From assembly GCA_963756515.1 (NCBI GenBank), contig CAVWNV010000012.1:62001-126000 (forward strand): a stretch of 64,000 bases of DNA, read 5' to 3'. The translations under genes were made by a program, and so were the position numbers. Below are positions 44,377 through 54,571 of the stretch, one piece after another (the first letter of the stretch is position 1; each line of letters starts with the position of its first letter). The DNA is from Bog-756 sp963756515. Lineage in GTDB: Bacteria > Actinomycetota > Acidimicrobiia > Acidimicrobiales > RAAP-2. The notes below the pieces were generated by a model. The model searched no databases and was not told where the DNA came from. It was given only the letters and a program-made list of their open reading frames with translations.

Positions 44377-45084
44377 CTAGCCCCGCACCATCACCATGGC
44401 CGGTCGGACCACGGCACCGCGCCAGCGGTAGCCCGCCCGCATGACCTGACCCACCACCGGCTCACCGCTGCCCGCCTCGGTTCCGTCCCCGGGCAGCTCC
44501 TCCTCGGCAGGCAGATGACCGACCGCTTCGTGGGCGTTGGGATCGAACTCCTCGCCCAAGGGGTCGATACGCTCGAGTCCCTCTTTGGCCAGCACGTCGT
44601 GCAACTGACTGGCCACCGCCACCAGGGCCCGGCCGTCGGCTGACTCGGCATCGCCCAGATGTTCGGTGGCCAGATCGAGTGTGTCCAGCACGGGCAGCAC
44701 CTTTTCCACCAGGGACACGGCCGCCCGGGCAACCTGATCGGCCTGCTGCTTGGTGACGCGCTTCTTGTAGTTCTCGAACTCGGCCTGCAACCGGCGCAGC
44801 GAATCGAGGAACTCGTCACGTTGCGCCTCGGCCACGGCCACGGCGTCGAGCACGGGGATGAACTCGGTGGTCACCGCAGCCTCGCCCTCGTCGACGATCT
44901 CGGCGTCGACCACGTCCACCGGCGCGGGGTCGACGGAGCCATCACCCGGGGACGCGGCCGGCTCGTCGTAGTCGGTTCCGAGCTCGGCCCCCTCGGCCCC
45001 GTGGACGTGGAGCGGCTCCGAAGGACCCTCCGCCTCCGGACTCCGCTCCGCTTCCTGATGACCTGACTCATGGATGTCGGTCAT
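44377..45084 (-). CDS. grpE: Nucleotide exchange factor GrpE
   Basis: 235 residues. The conserved part begins near residue 85: AQRDEFLDSLRRLQAEFENY, KKRVTKQQADQVARAAVSLV, EKVLPVLDTLDLA, then the beta-wing ending QVMRAGYRWRGAVVRPAMV. The first about 80 residues are acidic and disordered and contain VVDAEIVD, the same octapeptide as in the DnaK C-terminal tail. It follows dnaK by 6 bp. Confidence 0.95.
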   Translation of the reverse strand: MTDIHESGHQEAERSPEAEGPSEPLHVHGAEGAELGTDYDEPAASPGDGSVDPAPVDVVDAEIVDEGEAAVTTEFIPVLDAVAVAEAQRDEFLDSLRRLQAEFENYKKRVTKQQADQVARAAVSLVEKVLPVLDTLDLATEHLGDAESADGRALVAVASQLHDVLAKEGLERIDPLGEEFDPNAHEAVGHLPAEEELPGDGTEAGSGEPVVGQVMRAGYRWRGAVVRPAMVMVRG

Positions 45085-45090
45085 CGACGA

Positions 45091-46925
<1,835 letters not shown>

Positions 46926-46966
46926 CGTTGCTGCCTCCTACTTCCCGCCCTCGTCGGGCGCTCTCT

Positions 46967-47034
46967 CTTCTGTCTCGAACACTGCTTCTGTCTCGAACAC
47001 TGCTTCTGTCTCGAACACTGCTTCTGTCTCGAAC
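46967..47034. repeat. 18-bp tandem repeat, 3.8 copies, in dnaK leader
   Basis: CTTCTGTCTCGAACACTG begins at 46967, 46985 and 47003, and a partial copy at 47021 ends at 47034. The copies are identical. They lie 42-109 bp upstream of the dnaK ATG and downstream of its likely promoter, so they would be transcribed in the 5' untranslated region (as CAGTGTTCGAGACAGAAG). Confidence 0.92.
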
Positions 47035-47112
47035 CCCGGGATCCACGCCGACCCCGGCATCGGGCCGGTCGTTCCGGGTTTCCGGTTCGGACCCACTTCT
47101 CTTACGGAGTCC

Positions 47113-47144
47113 ACTATATCAAAGTTGAGTGCCTTCTACATAAG
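47113..47144 (-). promoter_or_regulatory. dnaK promoter with HAIR-like HspR operator
   Basis: On the plus strand GTTGAGT (47124-47130), seven bases, then ACATAAG (47138-47144) match the HspR operator consensus CTTGAGT-N7-ACTCAAG in 11 of 14 positions. On the minus strand TATAGT (47118 to 47113) is a good -10, with the operator covering the -35 area. Predicted leader is about 180 nt. The hspR gene is in the operon, so autoregulation is expected. Confidence 0.65.
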
Positions 47145-47292
47145 TTTTCTTCTAAATTGCAGTCAGATCAGACGAGAGGCCGGCTTGGCACCAGAGCGTC
47201 GTGCTGCGCCCGTCGTCGGCGCTCCGGGGCACGCACGGCCCGATGCGGCTTTGATGCAACGACGCAGGGTCGGCCGGGTTACGCTCGATCCC

Positions 47293-48048
47293 ATGCCCCA
47301 GCTGGTGCTTCTCCGCCACGGCCAGTCCCGCTGGAACGCCGAGAACCTGTTCACGGGGTGGCACGACGTCGATCTCACCGGTCTGGGGGAGGAGGAGGCG
47401 CGGAACTCCGGCCAGCTGCTGGGCGACCAGGGCCATCTCGACCTACGGATCCTGCACACGTCGCTGCTGACCAGGGCTATTCGCACCGCCGACCTGGCGT
47501 TGGAGGCGGCCGGGCGGACCTGGCTGCCGGTGCGGAGGCACTGGCGCCTGAACGAACGACACTACGGGGCCCTGCAGGGTCTGAACAAGGCCGAGACCAC
47601 CGCGACCTACGGCGAGGCCCAGGTCAAGGAGTGGCGCCGCAGCTACGGCACCCCGCCCCCTCCGGTGGAGCGGGGCAGTGAGCACGACCCGGCCGGGGAC
47701 GCCCGGTACCGCGACGTCCCGGCCGAACTGCTGCCGACCAGCGAGTGCCTCGCCGACGTCGTGGAGCGGGTCCTCCCCTACTGGTACGACGCCATCGTTC
47801 CCGATCTGTTGGCCGAGGGGTCCCGGCACGGGGCGGTGCTGGTGGTGGCGCACGGGAACAGCCTGCGCGCCCTTCGCAAGCACATCGACGGTATCGGTGA
47901 CGACGAGATCGTCGGCCTCGACATCCCCACCGGCATTCCGTTCCTCTACCAGCTGGCCGACGACCTGACCGTGGAGTCGGGCAGCTACCTGGGTGACCCC
48001 GAGTTGGCCAGGGCCGCAGCCGCGGCCGTCAGTCGACAAGCAGGCTGA
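47293..48048 (+). CDS. gpmA: 2,3-bisphosphoglycerate-dependent phosphoglycerate mutase
   Basis: 251 residues from ATG 47293. Glycolytic interconversion of 3- and 2-phosphoglycerate. Active-site LVLLRHGQSRWNAENLFTGW with the phosphorylated His, TSLLTRAIRTADLAL, RLNERHYGALQGLNKAE and second His in VLVVAHGNSLRALRKHIDG. Length and motifs are those of the cofactor-dependent enzyme. It is divergent from dnaK across 367 bp that also hold the dnaK leader, and is followed by a strong hairpin. Confidence 0.95.
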   Translation: MPQLVLLRHGQSRWNAENLFTGWHDVDLTGLGEEEARNSGQLLGDQGHLDLRILHTSLLTRAIRTADLALEAAGRTWLPVRRHWRLNERHYGALQGLNKAETTATYGEAQVKEWRRSYGTPPPPVERGSEHDPAGDARYRDVPAELLPTSECLADVVERVLPYWYDAIVPDLLAEGSRHGAVLVVAHGNSLRALRKHIDGIGDDEIVGLDIPTGIPFLYQLADDLTVESGSYLGDPELARAAAAAVSRQAG

Positions 48049-48064
48049 ACCGGCCCAGGACACG

Positions 48065-48096
48065 GAAATGGCCGGCTCCGGGGAGCCGGCCATTTC
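48065..48096. terminator. Strong bidirectional terminator hairpin after gpmA
   Basis: GAAATGGCCGGCTCC (48065-48079) and GGAGCCGGCCATTTC (48082-48096) form a perfect 15-bp stem with GG between. The AAAT/ATTT base gives short A and T runs on both sides, so it can stop both gpmA and the convergent glnB transcript. Confidence 0.85.
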
Positions 48097-48151
48097 GTTG
48101 TCCAGGTCTGTCTGTCCCCACAAACAACACTGAACGACTCGACGGGCGGGG

Positions 48152-48490
48152 CTACAGCGCTTCGGAGCCCCGCTCTCCGGTTCGGACCCGGATCACCTCC
48201 TCGACAGGGATGACCCAGACCTTGCCGTCACCGATCTTTCCGGTTCCCGCGGTATCTACGATGGTCGAGGTGACCTCGTCGACCTGGGCGTCGTCGACGA
48301 GGATCTCGAGCCGGATCTTCGGCACGAACTCCACCTCGTACTCGGCACCCCGGTAGACCTCGGTGTGTCCTCGCTGGCGTCCGAATCCCTGGGATTCGGT
48401 AAGGGTGAGGCCGTGTACTCCGAGGGCTTTCAGCCCCTCCTTGACCTCATCGAGTTTGAACGGCTTCAGCACCGCTACGATCAGTTTCAT
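48152..48490 (-). CDS. glnB: PII nitrogen regulatory protein (GlnB/GlnK)
   Basis: 112 residues from ATG 48490 with AAGGAG nine bases upstream. Trimeric sensor of 2-oxoglutarate, ATP/ADP and nitrogen state. MKLIVAVLKPFKLDEVKEGL, the T-loop GHTEVYRGAEYEVEF with Tyr51, the modification site, and the B-loop GTGKIGDGKVWVIPVEEVIR are intact. It follows amtB directly (33 bp), so it most likely docks on and closes the ammonium channel. No glnD is seen in the window. Confidence 0.96.
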   Translation of the reverse strand: MKLIVAVLKPFKLDEVKEGLKALGVHGLTLTESQGFGRQRGHTEVYRGAEYEVEFVPKIRLEILVDDAQVDEVTSTIVDTAGTGKIGDGKVWVIPVEEVIRVRTGERGSEAL

Positions 48491-48523
48491 TGTGACTATC
48501 TCCTTGAGCTCGTAGGGTTCCGG

Positions 48524-50095
48524 TCAGTTGCCCGCACGGCCGGGCGGGGAGCCGTCGTCGGGTGGTGACGAGGCTATCGACGGGGCATCGCCGGCCATGG
48601 ACATGGCCCCGACACGCTCGGCGAAGGTCTCCTCGGGGAAGGCCTCCTCGCCGTGGATGGCCAGGTCGCCGACTTCGAGGACCTCGTCCTTGTACCGGAC
48701 TCCTCGAAGCACCAGCTTGATGATGTGCATGAGGATGAAGGTGACCAGGGCCGACCAGATGATCACCCAGATGGCGGCCCGGAACTGTTCCCACAACTGG
48801 TGGGCCGAACCGGTGTAGATCAGGCCGTTCACCCCGAACGGGACACATGTTCCCTTCGCGGTGGCGTACTGGCCGGCCGTGGTGGCAATCACCTGTCCGC
48901 CGGCGTCCAGATGGCCGCAGCCGTACTCGATCATGTTCGGATCGCCGAAGATCCCGAGCAGCAGGCCGCCGAAGAAGCCGGCGATGCCGTGGGTGTAGAT
49001 GACACCGAGGGCGTCGTCCACCTTCGAGAACGGCCGCACCTTGGAGAGGAAGTTCCACGCCACCCACACGATGCTGGAGCAGATCAGGCCGACGTAGATG
49101 GCGCCCTGTCCATTGACCCAGCCCGCACACGGTGTGATACCGACCAGGCCGCAGATCATGCCGTTGACGGCGCCCAGGAAGGTCGGCTTCTTCTCCTTCG
49201 AGACCCAAGCGTCCCATGCCACCCAGGTGAGCAGGCCCGCCGCAGTGGCCAGGTTGGTGTTGACCACGGCACCGGCGGCGCTGGCCCCGGCGTAGTACGG
49301 GTCACCACCGTTGAAGCCGTTCCAACCGAGCCACAGGATGCCGGCGCCGACCGCCGCCATCACCAGGTTGTTGGGCAGGAAGTGCTGTCGGTCCCGTAGG
49401 AGTCTGGGCCCGAGCACCCAGGCGGCGACGAAGCCCGACACACCAGCCGACATGTGGATGACGTACCCACCCGAGAAGTCGAGTGCGCCCTCCTGAGCGA
49501 AGTAGCCACCACCCCACAGCAGGAATGCGTCGACCGAGTAGACGCAGGTGGACCACAGCGGGACGAGCAGGCACCAGGCGCTGAACTTGATCCGTCCCAG
49601 CACACTCCCGAGGAACAGCAGGGGGGTGATGGCGGCGAACACCAACTGGAAGTACGCCAGTGAGGCCGTCGGGAAGTGGAACGGGATGATGGTGTTGGCC
49701 GCCGATATGGCCTGGCCCTGTTCACCTTGGGGACTGAGCGCCGGACCCGGCACCCCGATGAAGTTGTCGATGAAGTGTTTCCACCAACCGACGCCGGTGA
49801 GGTCGTGTTGCACGGGCACACCAGCTACGTCGGTGACCCCGTGACCCACCGACGGGACTCCGAAGCCCATCTTGTAGCCCCACAGGAACCAGCTGAGCAT
49901 CACCAGCGAGAATCCGGCGAACATCATGCCCAGTACGTTGACGGCCCATTTCTTCGGGACGATCGACGCGTAGAGGACCGCCAGACCGGGAAGGCTCATC
50001 AGGCCGACAAACGTCGCGGCCGTTATCTGCCAGGTGTTGTCACCGGGGTTCAACCAGCTCGGATAGGGAACATATGTCACTGCTGCGGCTAGCAC
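48524..50095 (-). CDS. amtB: Ammonium transporter AmtB
   Basis: About 523 residues from GTG 50095, preferred because GAGGAG lies nine bases upstream; an in-frame GTG at 50122 has no ribosome site. Eleven-helix Amt/Rh channel. Pore features: SYLAYFQLVFAAITP-like entry region, DFSGGYVIHMSAGVSGFVAA with the first pore His, and GVIYTHGIAGFFGGLLLGIF with the second. Longer loops than the E. coli protein occur near residues 90-140 and 380-420. The cytoplasmic tail is acidic and Pro/Ser-rich. Operon amtB-glnB, preceded by a GlnR-like box. Confidence 0.95.
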   Translation of the reverse strand: MLAAAVTYVPYPSWLNPGDNTWQITAATFVGLMSLPGLAVLYASIVPKKWAVNVLGMMFAGFSLVMLSWFLWGYKMGFGVPSVGHGVTDVAGVPVQHDLTGVGWWKHFIDNFIGVPGPALSPQGEQGQAISAANTIIPFHFPTASLAYFQLVFAAITPLLFLGSVLGRIKFSAWCLLVPLWSTCVYSVDAFLLWGGGYFAQEGALDFSGGYVIHMSAGVSGFVAAWVLGPRLLRDRQHFLPNNLVMAAVGAGILWLGWNGFNGGDPYYAGASAAGAVVNTNLATAAGLLTWVAWDAWVSKEKKPTFLGAVNGMICGLVGITPCAGWVNGQGAIYVGLICSSIVWVAWNFLSKVRPFSKVDDALGVIYTHGIAGFFGGLLLGIFGDPNMIEYGCGHLDAGGQVIATTAGQYATAKGTCVPFGVNGLIYTGSAHQLWEQFRAAIWVIIWSALVTFILMHIIKLVLRGVRYKDEVLEVGDLAIHGEEAFPEETFAERVGAMSMAGDAPSIASSPPDDGSPPGRAGN

Positions 50096-50219
50096 GCTGG
50101 AGTGCTCCTCTCTTATTGACACTGCGTCATGGCGTGCCCGCGCCCTCGGTCAGCGGAACGGATACGCCAAGGGCAAGACGAGCAGTTCGGCTTGCCGGCG
50201 CCAACAATGCAGTGCGGGG

Positions 50220-50257
50220 ATTTCAGCAGAGTCACATCTGTGTTACCACTATGTGAA
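50220..50257 (-). promoter_or_regulatory. GlnR-like box upstream of amtB
   Basis: On the minus strand four pentamers lie exactly 6 bp apart: TTCAC, GTAAC, GTGAC, GAAAT. The actinobacterial GlnR pattern is gTnAC-n6-GaAAC-n6-GTnAC-n6-GaAAC. Matches at the conserved positions are good in all four, and the location about 125 bp upstream of the amtB start is typical. Confidence 0.6.
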
Positions 50258-50389
50258 CTGATCAGAAAGCGCTGGTAGAGGGAGGGAATTCCCCGTCAGG
50301 GGCGCGACCGCGCGCCTCCGAACATCGTGTACCGCAAGCGTGGGAGCAGAGGGGTGAAACGAAGGATCGGCGCCGTCACCCCGACGGGA

Positions 50390-51055
50390 TCAGCCGGCTT
50401 CGAGCTCCTTGCCACGCTTCGGCTTGGCCGGTCGCCTGACCGGCGCAGTCGGGGGCGTGTAGCGCTTCGACGGCTGGGGCCGCGGTGCAACGGGCCCGGT
50501 GGCAGGACCGGAGCCCTCGGCGGCCTTGGCAAACTTGAGCTTCTCCGACAGCCGGTAGGCCCGGACCAGGTACCAGGCGCCCCCGATGATGAAGGGCAGC
50601 CCGAACCCCCAGTAGTGCAGATTGAAGATCGAGAGCCCGTACAGCGCCATGGCGATACCGAGGAAGGTCCGCTTCCGGAACCACGCCGTAACCAGCATGG
50701 CCAGGGCCAGGGCCATGGTCACCGCACCGAGTTCGACGTAGAGCGACGGAGTCACGTGCTTGGTGATCTCCTTCGGATCATGTGCAATCAGACTGGCCAC
50801 CACCAGGAGCCCGATGGCAGCGGCAACCGGTGCGGCCAACAGCCCGATCAGCCGCTCCTTGTCGTCGGCGCGCTTGATGGTCGCCTCGATCTCAGCCACG
50901 GTGGTCGGTTCGGACGCCGCCGGGGTCTTCTGGCCCGACGCCTCGTTGACCGCGGGCTTGAGCATGAAGTTGCTCACCGCTCCGGTGAACCGCTCCCAAC
51001 GGGTGCCGGCGCCCGGGCCGTCTTCGTCGGCAGCGAACTGCTCGTCACGGGGCAT
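50390..51055 (-). CDS. Membrane protein of unknown function
   Basis: 221 residues from ATG 51055, with AGGAGAGG about nine bases upstream. An acidic soluble N-terminus (about 1-70) is followed by four hydrophobic segments (LIGLLAAPVAAAIGLLVVAS, VELGAVTMALALAMLVTAW, TFLGIAMALYGLSIFNLHYW, FGLPFIIGGAWYLV) and a basic Pro/Lys/Arg-rich C-terminus (about 185-221). Recurring actinobacterial hypothetical pattern; no catalytic motif. It lies between the amtB promoter region and a second membrane protein on the same strand. Confidence 0.75.
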   Translation of the reverse strand: MPRDEQFAADEDGPGAGTRWERFTGAVSNFMLKPAVNEASGQKTPAASEPTTVAEIEATIKRADDKERLIGLLAAPVAAAIGLLVVASLIAHDPKEITKHVTPSLYVELGAVTMALALAMLVTAWFRKRTFLGIAMALYGLSIFNLHYWGFGLPFIIGGAWYLVRAYRLSEKLKFAKAAEGSGPATGPVAPRPQPSKRYTPPTAPVRRPAKPKRGKELEAG

Positions 51056-51113
51056 GCGCGAGGCTACCTCTCCTGACCGTGGGCTGGAAATGCAGGGCTG
51101 TCCGACATCCCGT

Positions 51114-51785
51114 TCACCGTGTGTCCCCAAGCCCGGCCGACCGACGGTCCCGACGTCGAACGACGGCCACCGTCGCCAGGGACACGGCCAGCACGAGGAA
51201 GAGCACGGCCGGGAGGATGAACACGTTCCACGAGGCCTGCTGTCGGGCCACGAGTTCCGGTGTGGAGAGAAGATCGGGACTGTTCGGAACGATCACGCCG
51301 GTTATGACCGAGCCCGGGGCGTGATCGGCATCACCGGGGATGGACTGCGAGTAGTGACGACCGTCGAAGGTGTATGTGCCCTTGCAGGCGTATCCGGCGC
51401 CATTGGAGCCGCTTCCGCCCAGGAGTCCCAGACAACCGGTCACGGTGACGTCCACCCGCACGCCGTGCTGATGCAAGTTGTCGGCCTGGTTGTTCTTCTG
51501 CACGCCGGCGACCAGCAGGATCACGGCGACGACGGCCAGCGCGATCAGACACACCGACACCACCACCACACGGGCCCGCCGGGGATCGATGTCCACGGTG
51601 GCCCCGCGGAGCCGCGTCAGTGGGGCGTCGGACCCCGGATCGCCGGCATCGGTCGGCGCGGTGGCATCGGTCGGTGCGGTGCCCTCGGTCGGTGCCGTGC
51701 CATCGGCCGGTGCGGTGGCATCGGTCGTTTGGCTGCTCTCAGGAGAACGCCGACCTTCGGAGGAGGACGGTTCCGGGGCGATCAT
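51114..51785 (-). CDS. DUF3592-like two-helix membrane protein with repetitive N-terminus
   Basis: 223 residues from ATG 51785. The cytoplasmic N-terminus contains a degenerate hexapeptide-like run of TAP-D/E-GTAPT units (about 20-45) encoded by GGTGC/CATCGGTCG repeats at 51640-51725. A first helix VVSVCLIALAVVAVILLVAG, an extracellular beta-rich domain (VDVTVTGCLG, YACKGTYTFDGRHYSQSIPG, PNSPDLLSTPE) and a second helix FILPAVLFLVLAVSLATVAV follow. The loop between helices resembles DUF3592. Two Cys in the loop may form a disulfide. Function unknown. Confidence 0.68.
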   Translation of the reverse strand: MIAPEPSSSEGRRSPESSQTTDATAPADGTAPTEGTAPTDATAPTDAGDPGSDAPLTRLRGATVDIDPRRARVVVVSVCLIALAVVAVILLVAGVQKNNQADNLHQHGVRVDVTVTGCLGLLGGSGSNGAGYACKGTYTFDGRHYSQSIPGDADHAPGSVITGVIVPNSPDLLSTPELVARQQASWNVFILPAVLFLVLAVSLATVAVVRRRDRRSAGLGDTR

Positions 51786-51994
51786 CGGCCTGTCCACGGC
51801 CGGACTGCCAGTCTGCGCCCACCGGGCTGAGGTGCTGCCGCGATGCGAGGACTGTAGCAGCGGTGCGTGGAGGGAGCGGTGGTGGTGGAGGGCGGTACCA
51901 CCCCCCGGAGCCGGGGCGGGAGTGCCGTTCCGGCCGGGCACCGATCCCACCTCGAACCCGGCGCCGGAGGACCCGATCGGGATAGCCTCCTGTC

Positions 51995-52417
51995 ATGCCG
52001 GCACGCTCGCCCCAGTTGGATCTGAAGTCCATGTGGCTGTTCTCCAACTGCACGTCCGCCGAGCTCAAGAAGATCCGGAGCTCGCTCAACGAGGTGACGG
52101 TCCCGGCCGGAAAGGTGCTGGTGGAAGAGGGTCGGATCGGTTTGGAGTTCTTCCTCATCATCGACGGCCAGGCCGCCGTGACCCACAACGGGAAGAAGGT
52201 GGCCACCCTCGGACCGGGCGGTCACTTCGGAGAGCTGGCCCTGCTCGACCGACGGCCCCGTTCGGCCTCGGTGGAGTCCGAGACGGAGATGCACGTGCTC
52301 GTCCTGTCCCAACGGGAGTTCAACAGTCTGTTGGAGTCGGTACCGAGCATTGCGCGGAAGATGCTGGCCGCCCTGGCCGGCCGGCTCCGCGAAGCCGACG
52401 CGCTGGCCTACGACTGA
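51995..52417 (+). CDS. Stand-alone cyclic nucleotide-binding domain protein
   Basis: 140 residues consisting of one CRP-type beta-roll with no DNA-binding domain. Phosphate-binding cassette GGHFGELALLDRRPRSASVE is intact, with Glu and Arg that contact the ribose and phosphate, so cAMP or cGMP binding is likely. N-terminal LDLKSMWLFSNCTSAELKKI is the usual lead helix. Such proteins can act as small effectors binding a partner. Convergent with the EtfD-like gene, 28 bp between stops; a link between second messenger and electron transfer is speculation. Confidence 0.85.
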   Translation: MPARSPQLDLKSMWLFSNCTSAELKKIRSSLNEVTVPAGKVLVEEGRIGLEFFLIIDGQAAVTHNGKKVATLGPGGHFGELALLDRRPRSASVESETEMHVLVLSQREFNSLLESVPSIARKMLAALAGRLREADALAYD

Positions 52418-52445
52418 CTCCCCCGGAGCCTTTCGGCCCCGAGGG

Positions 52446-54554
52446 TCACGGTTTGGTCGGCCCGTCCGCGGCGTCCTCACCGGGTGCCGGTGCGGCCGAT
52501 CCGGCGCCAACCGCCACCGGCTCGTTCATCGACTCCTCCAACAGCTGCGACAGGTCGAGGACCCGCACGTCGTCCTCCTTGGCGTTGGCCCGCACCGCGT
52601 CGTCGAGCATGATCATGCAGTAGGGGCAGGCGGTCGACACCACGTCGGCGCCGGTGCCGATGGCCTCCTCGGTCCGCTCCATGTTCACCCGCTTGCCTAT
52701 GTTCTCCTCCAGCCACATGCGGGCCCCTCCGGCGCCGCAGCAGAATCCCTTCTCGCGGCACCGCCTCATCTCGACCTGGGTGGCTCCGGGGATGGCGTCG
52801 ATCACCGAACGGGGCTCGTCGAACACCCGGTTGTGCCGGCCCAGGTAGCAGGGGTCGTGATAGGTGACGGTGCCCTGGTAGCCGCCGCCGGGGGTGAGCT
52901 TTCCGGCCGTGACGAGATGGTCGAGCAGCTGACTGTGGTGGATGACCTCGAAGTTCCCTCCCAGCGACGGGTACTCGTTGGCCAGCGAGTTGAAGCAGTG
53001 GGGGCAGGTGGCGATGACCTTCTTCACCCCGGCGTTCTCCAACGTCTCGATGTTCATCCGGGCCTGCTCCTGGTAGAGGTACTCGTTGCCCAGACGACGG
53101 GCGGGATCTCCGGTGCACGACTCCTTGGGACCGAGGATGCCGAAGGTGACACCGGCCCGGTGGAGCATGCGCGCCGTGGCCTGGGCCCCCTTGCGGGCCC
53201 GTTCGTCCAGGGCACCGGCACAGCCCACCCAGTAGAGGTACTCGACGTCGTCGGGGATGGTGCCGGAGATGACCGGGACCTCGAAGTCCAGATCGTTGAT
53301 CCAGTCGGCCCGCTTGGAGGACCCGAGGCCCCAGGGGTCACCCTGGTTCTCGACGTTGCGGAGCATGAGCCCGGCCTCGGTGGGGAACTTGGACTCCATC
53401 AGCACCTCGTACCGGCGCATGTCGATGATGGTGTCGATGTGCTCGATGTCCACGGGGCACTGCTCGACACAGGCTCCGCACGTCGTGCACGACCACAGCA
53501 CATCGGGGTCGATGACGGACGGGACGAGGTTCTCCACCTCGGTCCCGGCGGCCCGGTTCCGGGCCATGACCCGGTCGGCGGAGGCGAACAGATTGTCCCG
53601 CAGGTCCATGATCAACAGCTTGGGTGAGAGCGGCTTGCCCGTGTTCCACGCCGGACACTGCGACTGGCAGCGGCCGCACTCGGTGCAGGTGGCCATGTCC
53701 AGCAGCTGCTTCCACGAGAAGTCCTCGATGCGTCCGGCCCCGAAGACCACCTCGTCTTCTTCGCCCACGTCCTCCATGGACATGTCGGGGGTCGAGGCCA
53801 GGGCGCCCAGAGCCCGGGGTCGGCGTGACGTGGCCACGTTGATCGGAGCCAGGAAGATGTGGAGGTGCTTGGAGTACGAGACGAATACCAAGAACCCGGT
53901 GATGATGGCGATGTTGGCCAGCAGGGCCACGGTCTCGATGACACTGTTCACCCCGGTGCCGAGGGGCTTCAACGCGTTGGCCAGACCGTGGGAGGCGAAG
54001 GCCCACCACCCATAGGGGAAGTTACCGGTGTTCACCTGCGCGGCCCGGTAGAGGAGCAATGAGGCGATGACACCGAAGATCATCAGCAGGACCAGCCAGG
54101 CCGCACCGGTGTGGGACCCGAAGAAGCGGGAACGCCGGTTCTCACGCTTGGGTGAGTGCTTCACCCGGATGACCACGAAGGTCAGGAGGGAGACGATGAC
54201 GGCCACGGCGAAGAAGTCCTCGAGGAACCCGATCACGGCGGTGTGCCCGATCAGGGGGATGTGGAAGTCCCGTTGGAAGAGGCAGCCGAAGGCCTCGATG
54301 ATGGTCAGGAAGAGGATGGTGAAGCCCCAGAAGGTGAAGGCATGGGCCACACCGGGAACGGTCCACTGCAGCAGCTTCTTCTGGCCACCCACCTCGACCA
54401 GCTCCGCCTTGACCCGCTTGGGCACGTCGGCGAACCGCGACGGCACGGCCGGCTCCCCGGCGGAGATCAGTCGGTAGAGCCAGAAGAATCGGCGGCCGGC
54501 GATGGCGAACATCACCGCGGTGATTCCGAGCCCTAGGGCGAGTCTGAGGGGCAC
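52446..54554 (-). CDS. EtfD-like membrane Fe-S oxidoreductase
   Basis: 702 residues from GTG 54554 with AGGAGG seven bases upstream. N-terminal five-helix domain like the nitrate reductase gamma subunit (about 1-250), a double 4Fe-4S ferredoxin domain (CTECGRCQSQCPAWN and CTTCGACVEQCPVDI), and two CCG domains (CPHCFNSLANEYP, HDPCYLGRHN, GFCCGAGGARMW, ACPYCMIMLDDAV). This is the layout of mycobacterial EtfD (Rv0338c), which passes electrons from acyl-CoA dehydrogenases via ETF to menaquinone. No etfA/etfB nearby. A perfect palindrome is present 18 bp upstream. Confidence 0.88.
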   Translation of the reverse strand: MPLRLALGLGITAVMFAIAGRRFFWLYRLISAGEPAVPSRFADVPKRVKAELVEVGGQKKLLQWTVPGVAHAFTFWGFTILFLTIIEAFGCLFQRDFHIPLIGHTAVIGFLEDFFAVAVIVSLLTFVVIRVKHSPKRENRRSRFFGSHTGAAWLVLLMIFGVIASLLLYRAAQVNTGNFPYGWWAFASHGLANALKPLGTGVNSVIETVALLANIAIITGFLVFVSYSKHLHIFLAPINVATSRRPRALGALASTPDMSMEDVGEEDEVVFGAGRIEDFSWKQLLDMATCTECGRCQSQCPAWNTGKPLSPKLLIMDLRDNLFASADRVMARNRAAGTEVENLVPSVIDPDVLWSCTTCGACVEQCPVDIEHIDTIIDMRRYEVLMESKFPTEAGLMLRNVENQGDPWGLGSSKRADWINDLDFEVPVISGTIPDDVEYLYWVGCAGALDERARKGAQATARMLHRAGVTFGILGPKESCTGDPARRLGNEYLYQEQARMNIETLENAGVKKVIATCPHCFNSLANEYPSLGGNFEVIHHSQLLDHLVTAGKLTPGGGYQGTVTYHDPCYLGRHNRVFDEPRSVIDAIPGATQVEMRRCREKGFCCGAGGARMWLEENIGKRVNMERTEEAIGTGADVVSTACPYCMIMLDDAVRANAKEDDVRVLDLSQLLEESMNEPVAVGAGSAAPAPGEDAADGPTKP

Positions 54555-54571
54555 TGCGTTCCTCCTAGATG

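Noticed and set aside
46967..47034. CRISPR array
   Set aside because: The 18-mers are directly adjacent with no spacers and no cas genes are nearby.
47124..47144. CIRCE element for HrcA control of dnaK
   Set aside because: The sequence lacks TTAGCACTC-N9-GAGTGCTAA; it fits the HspR operator better and hspR is in the operon.
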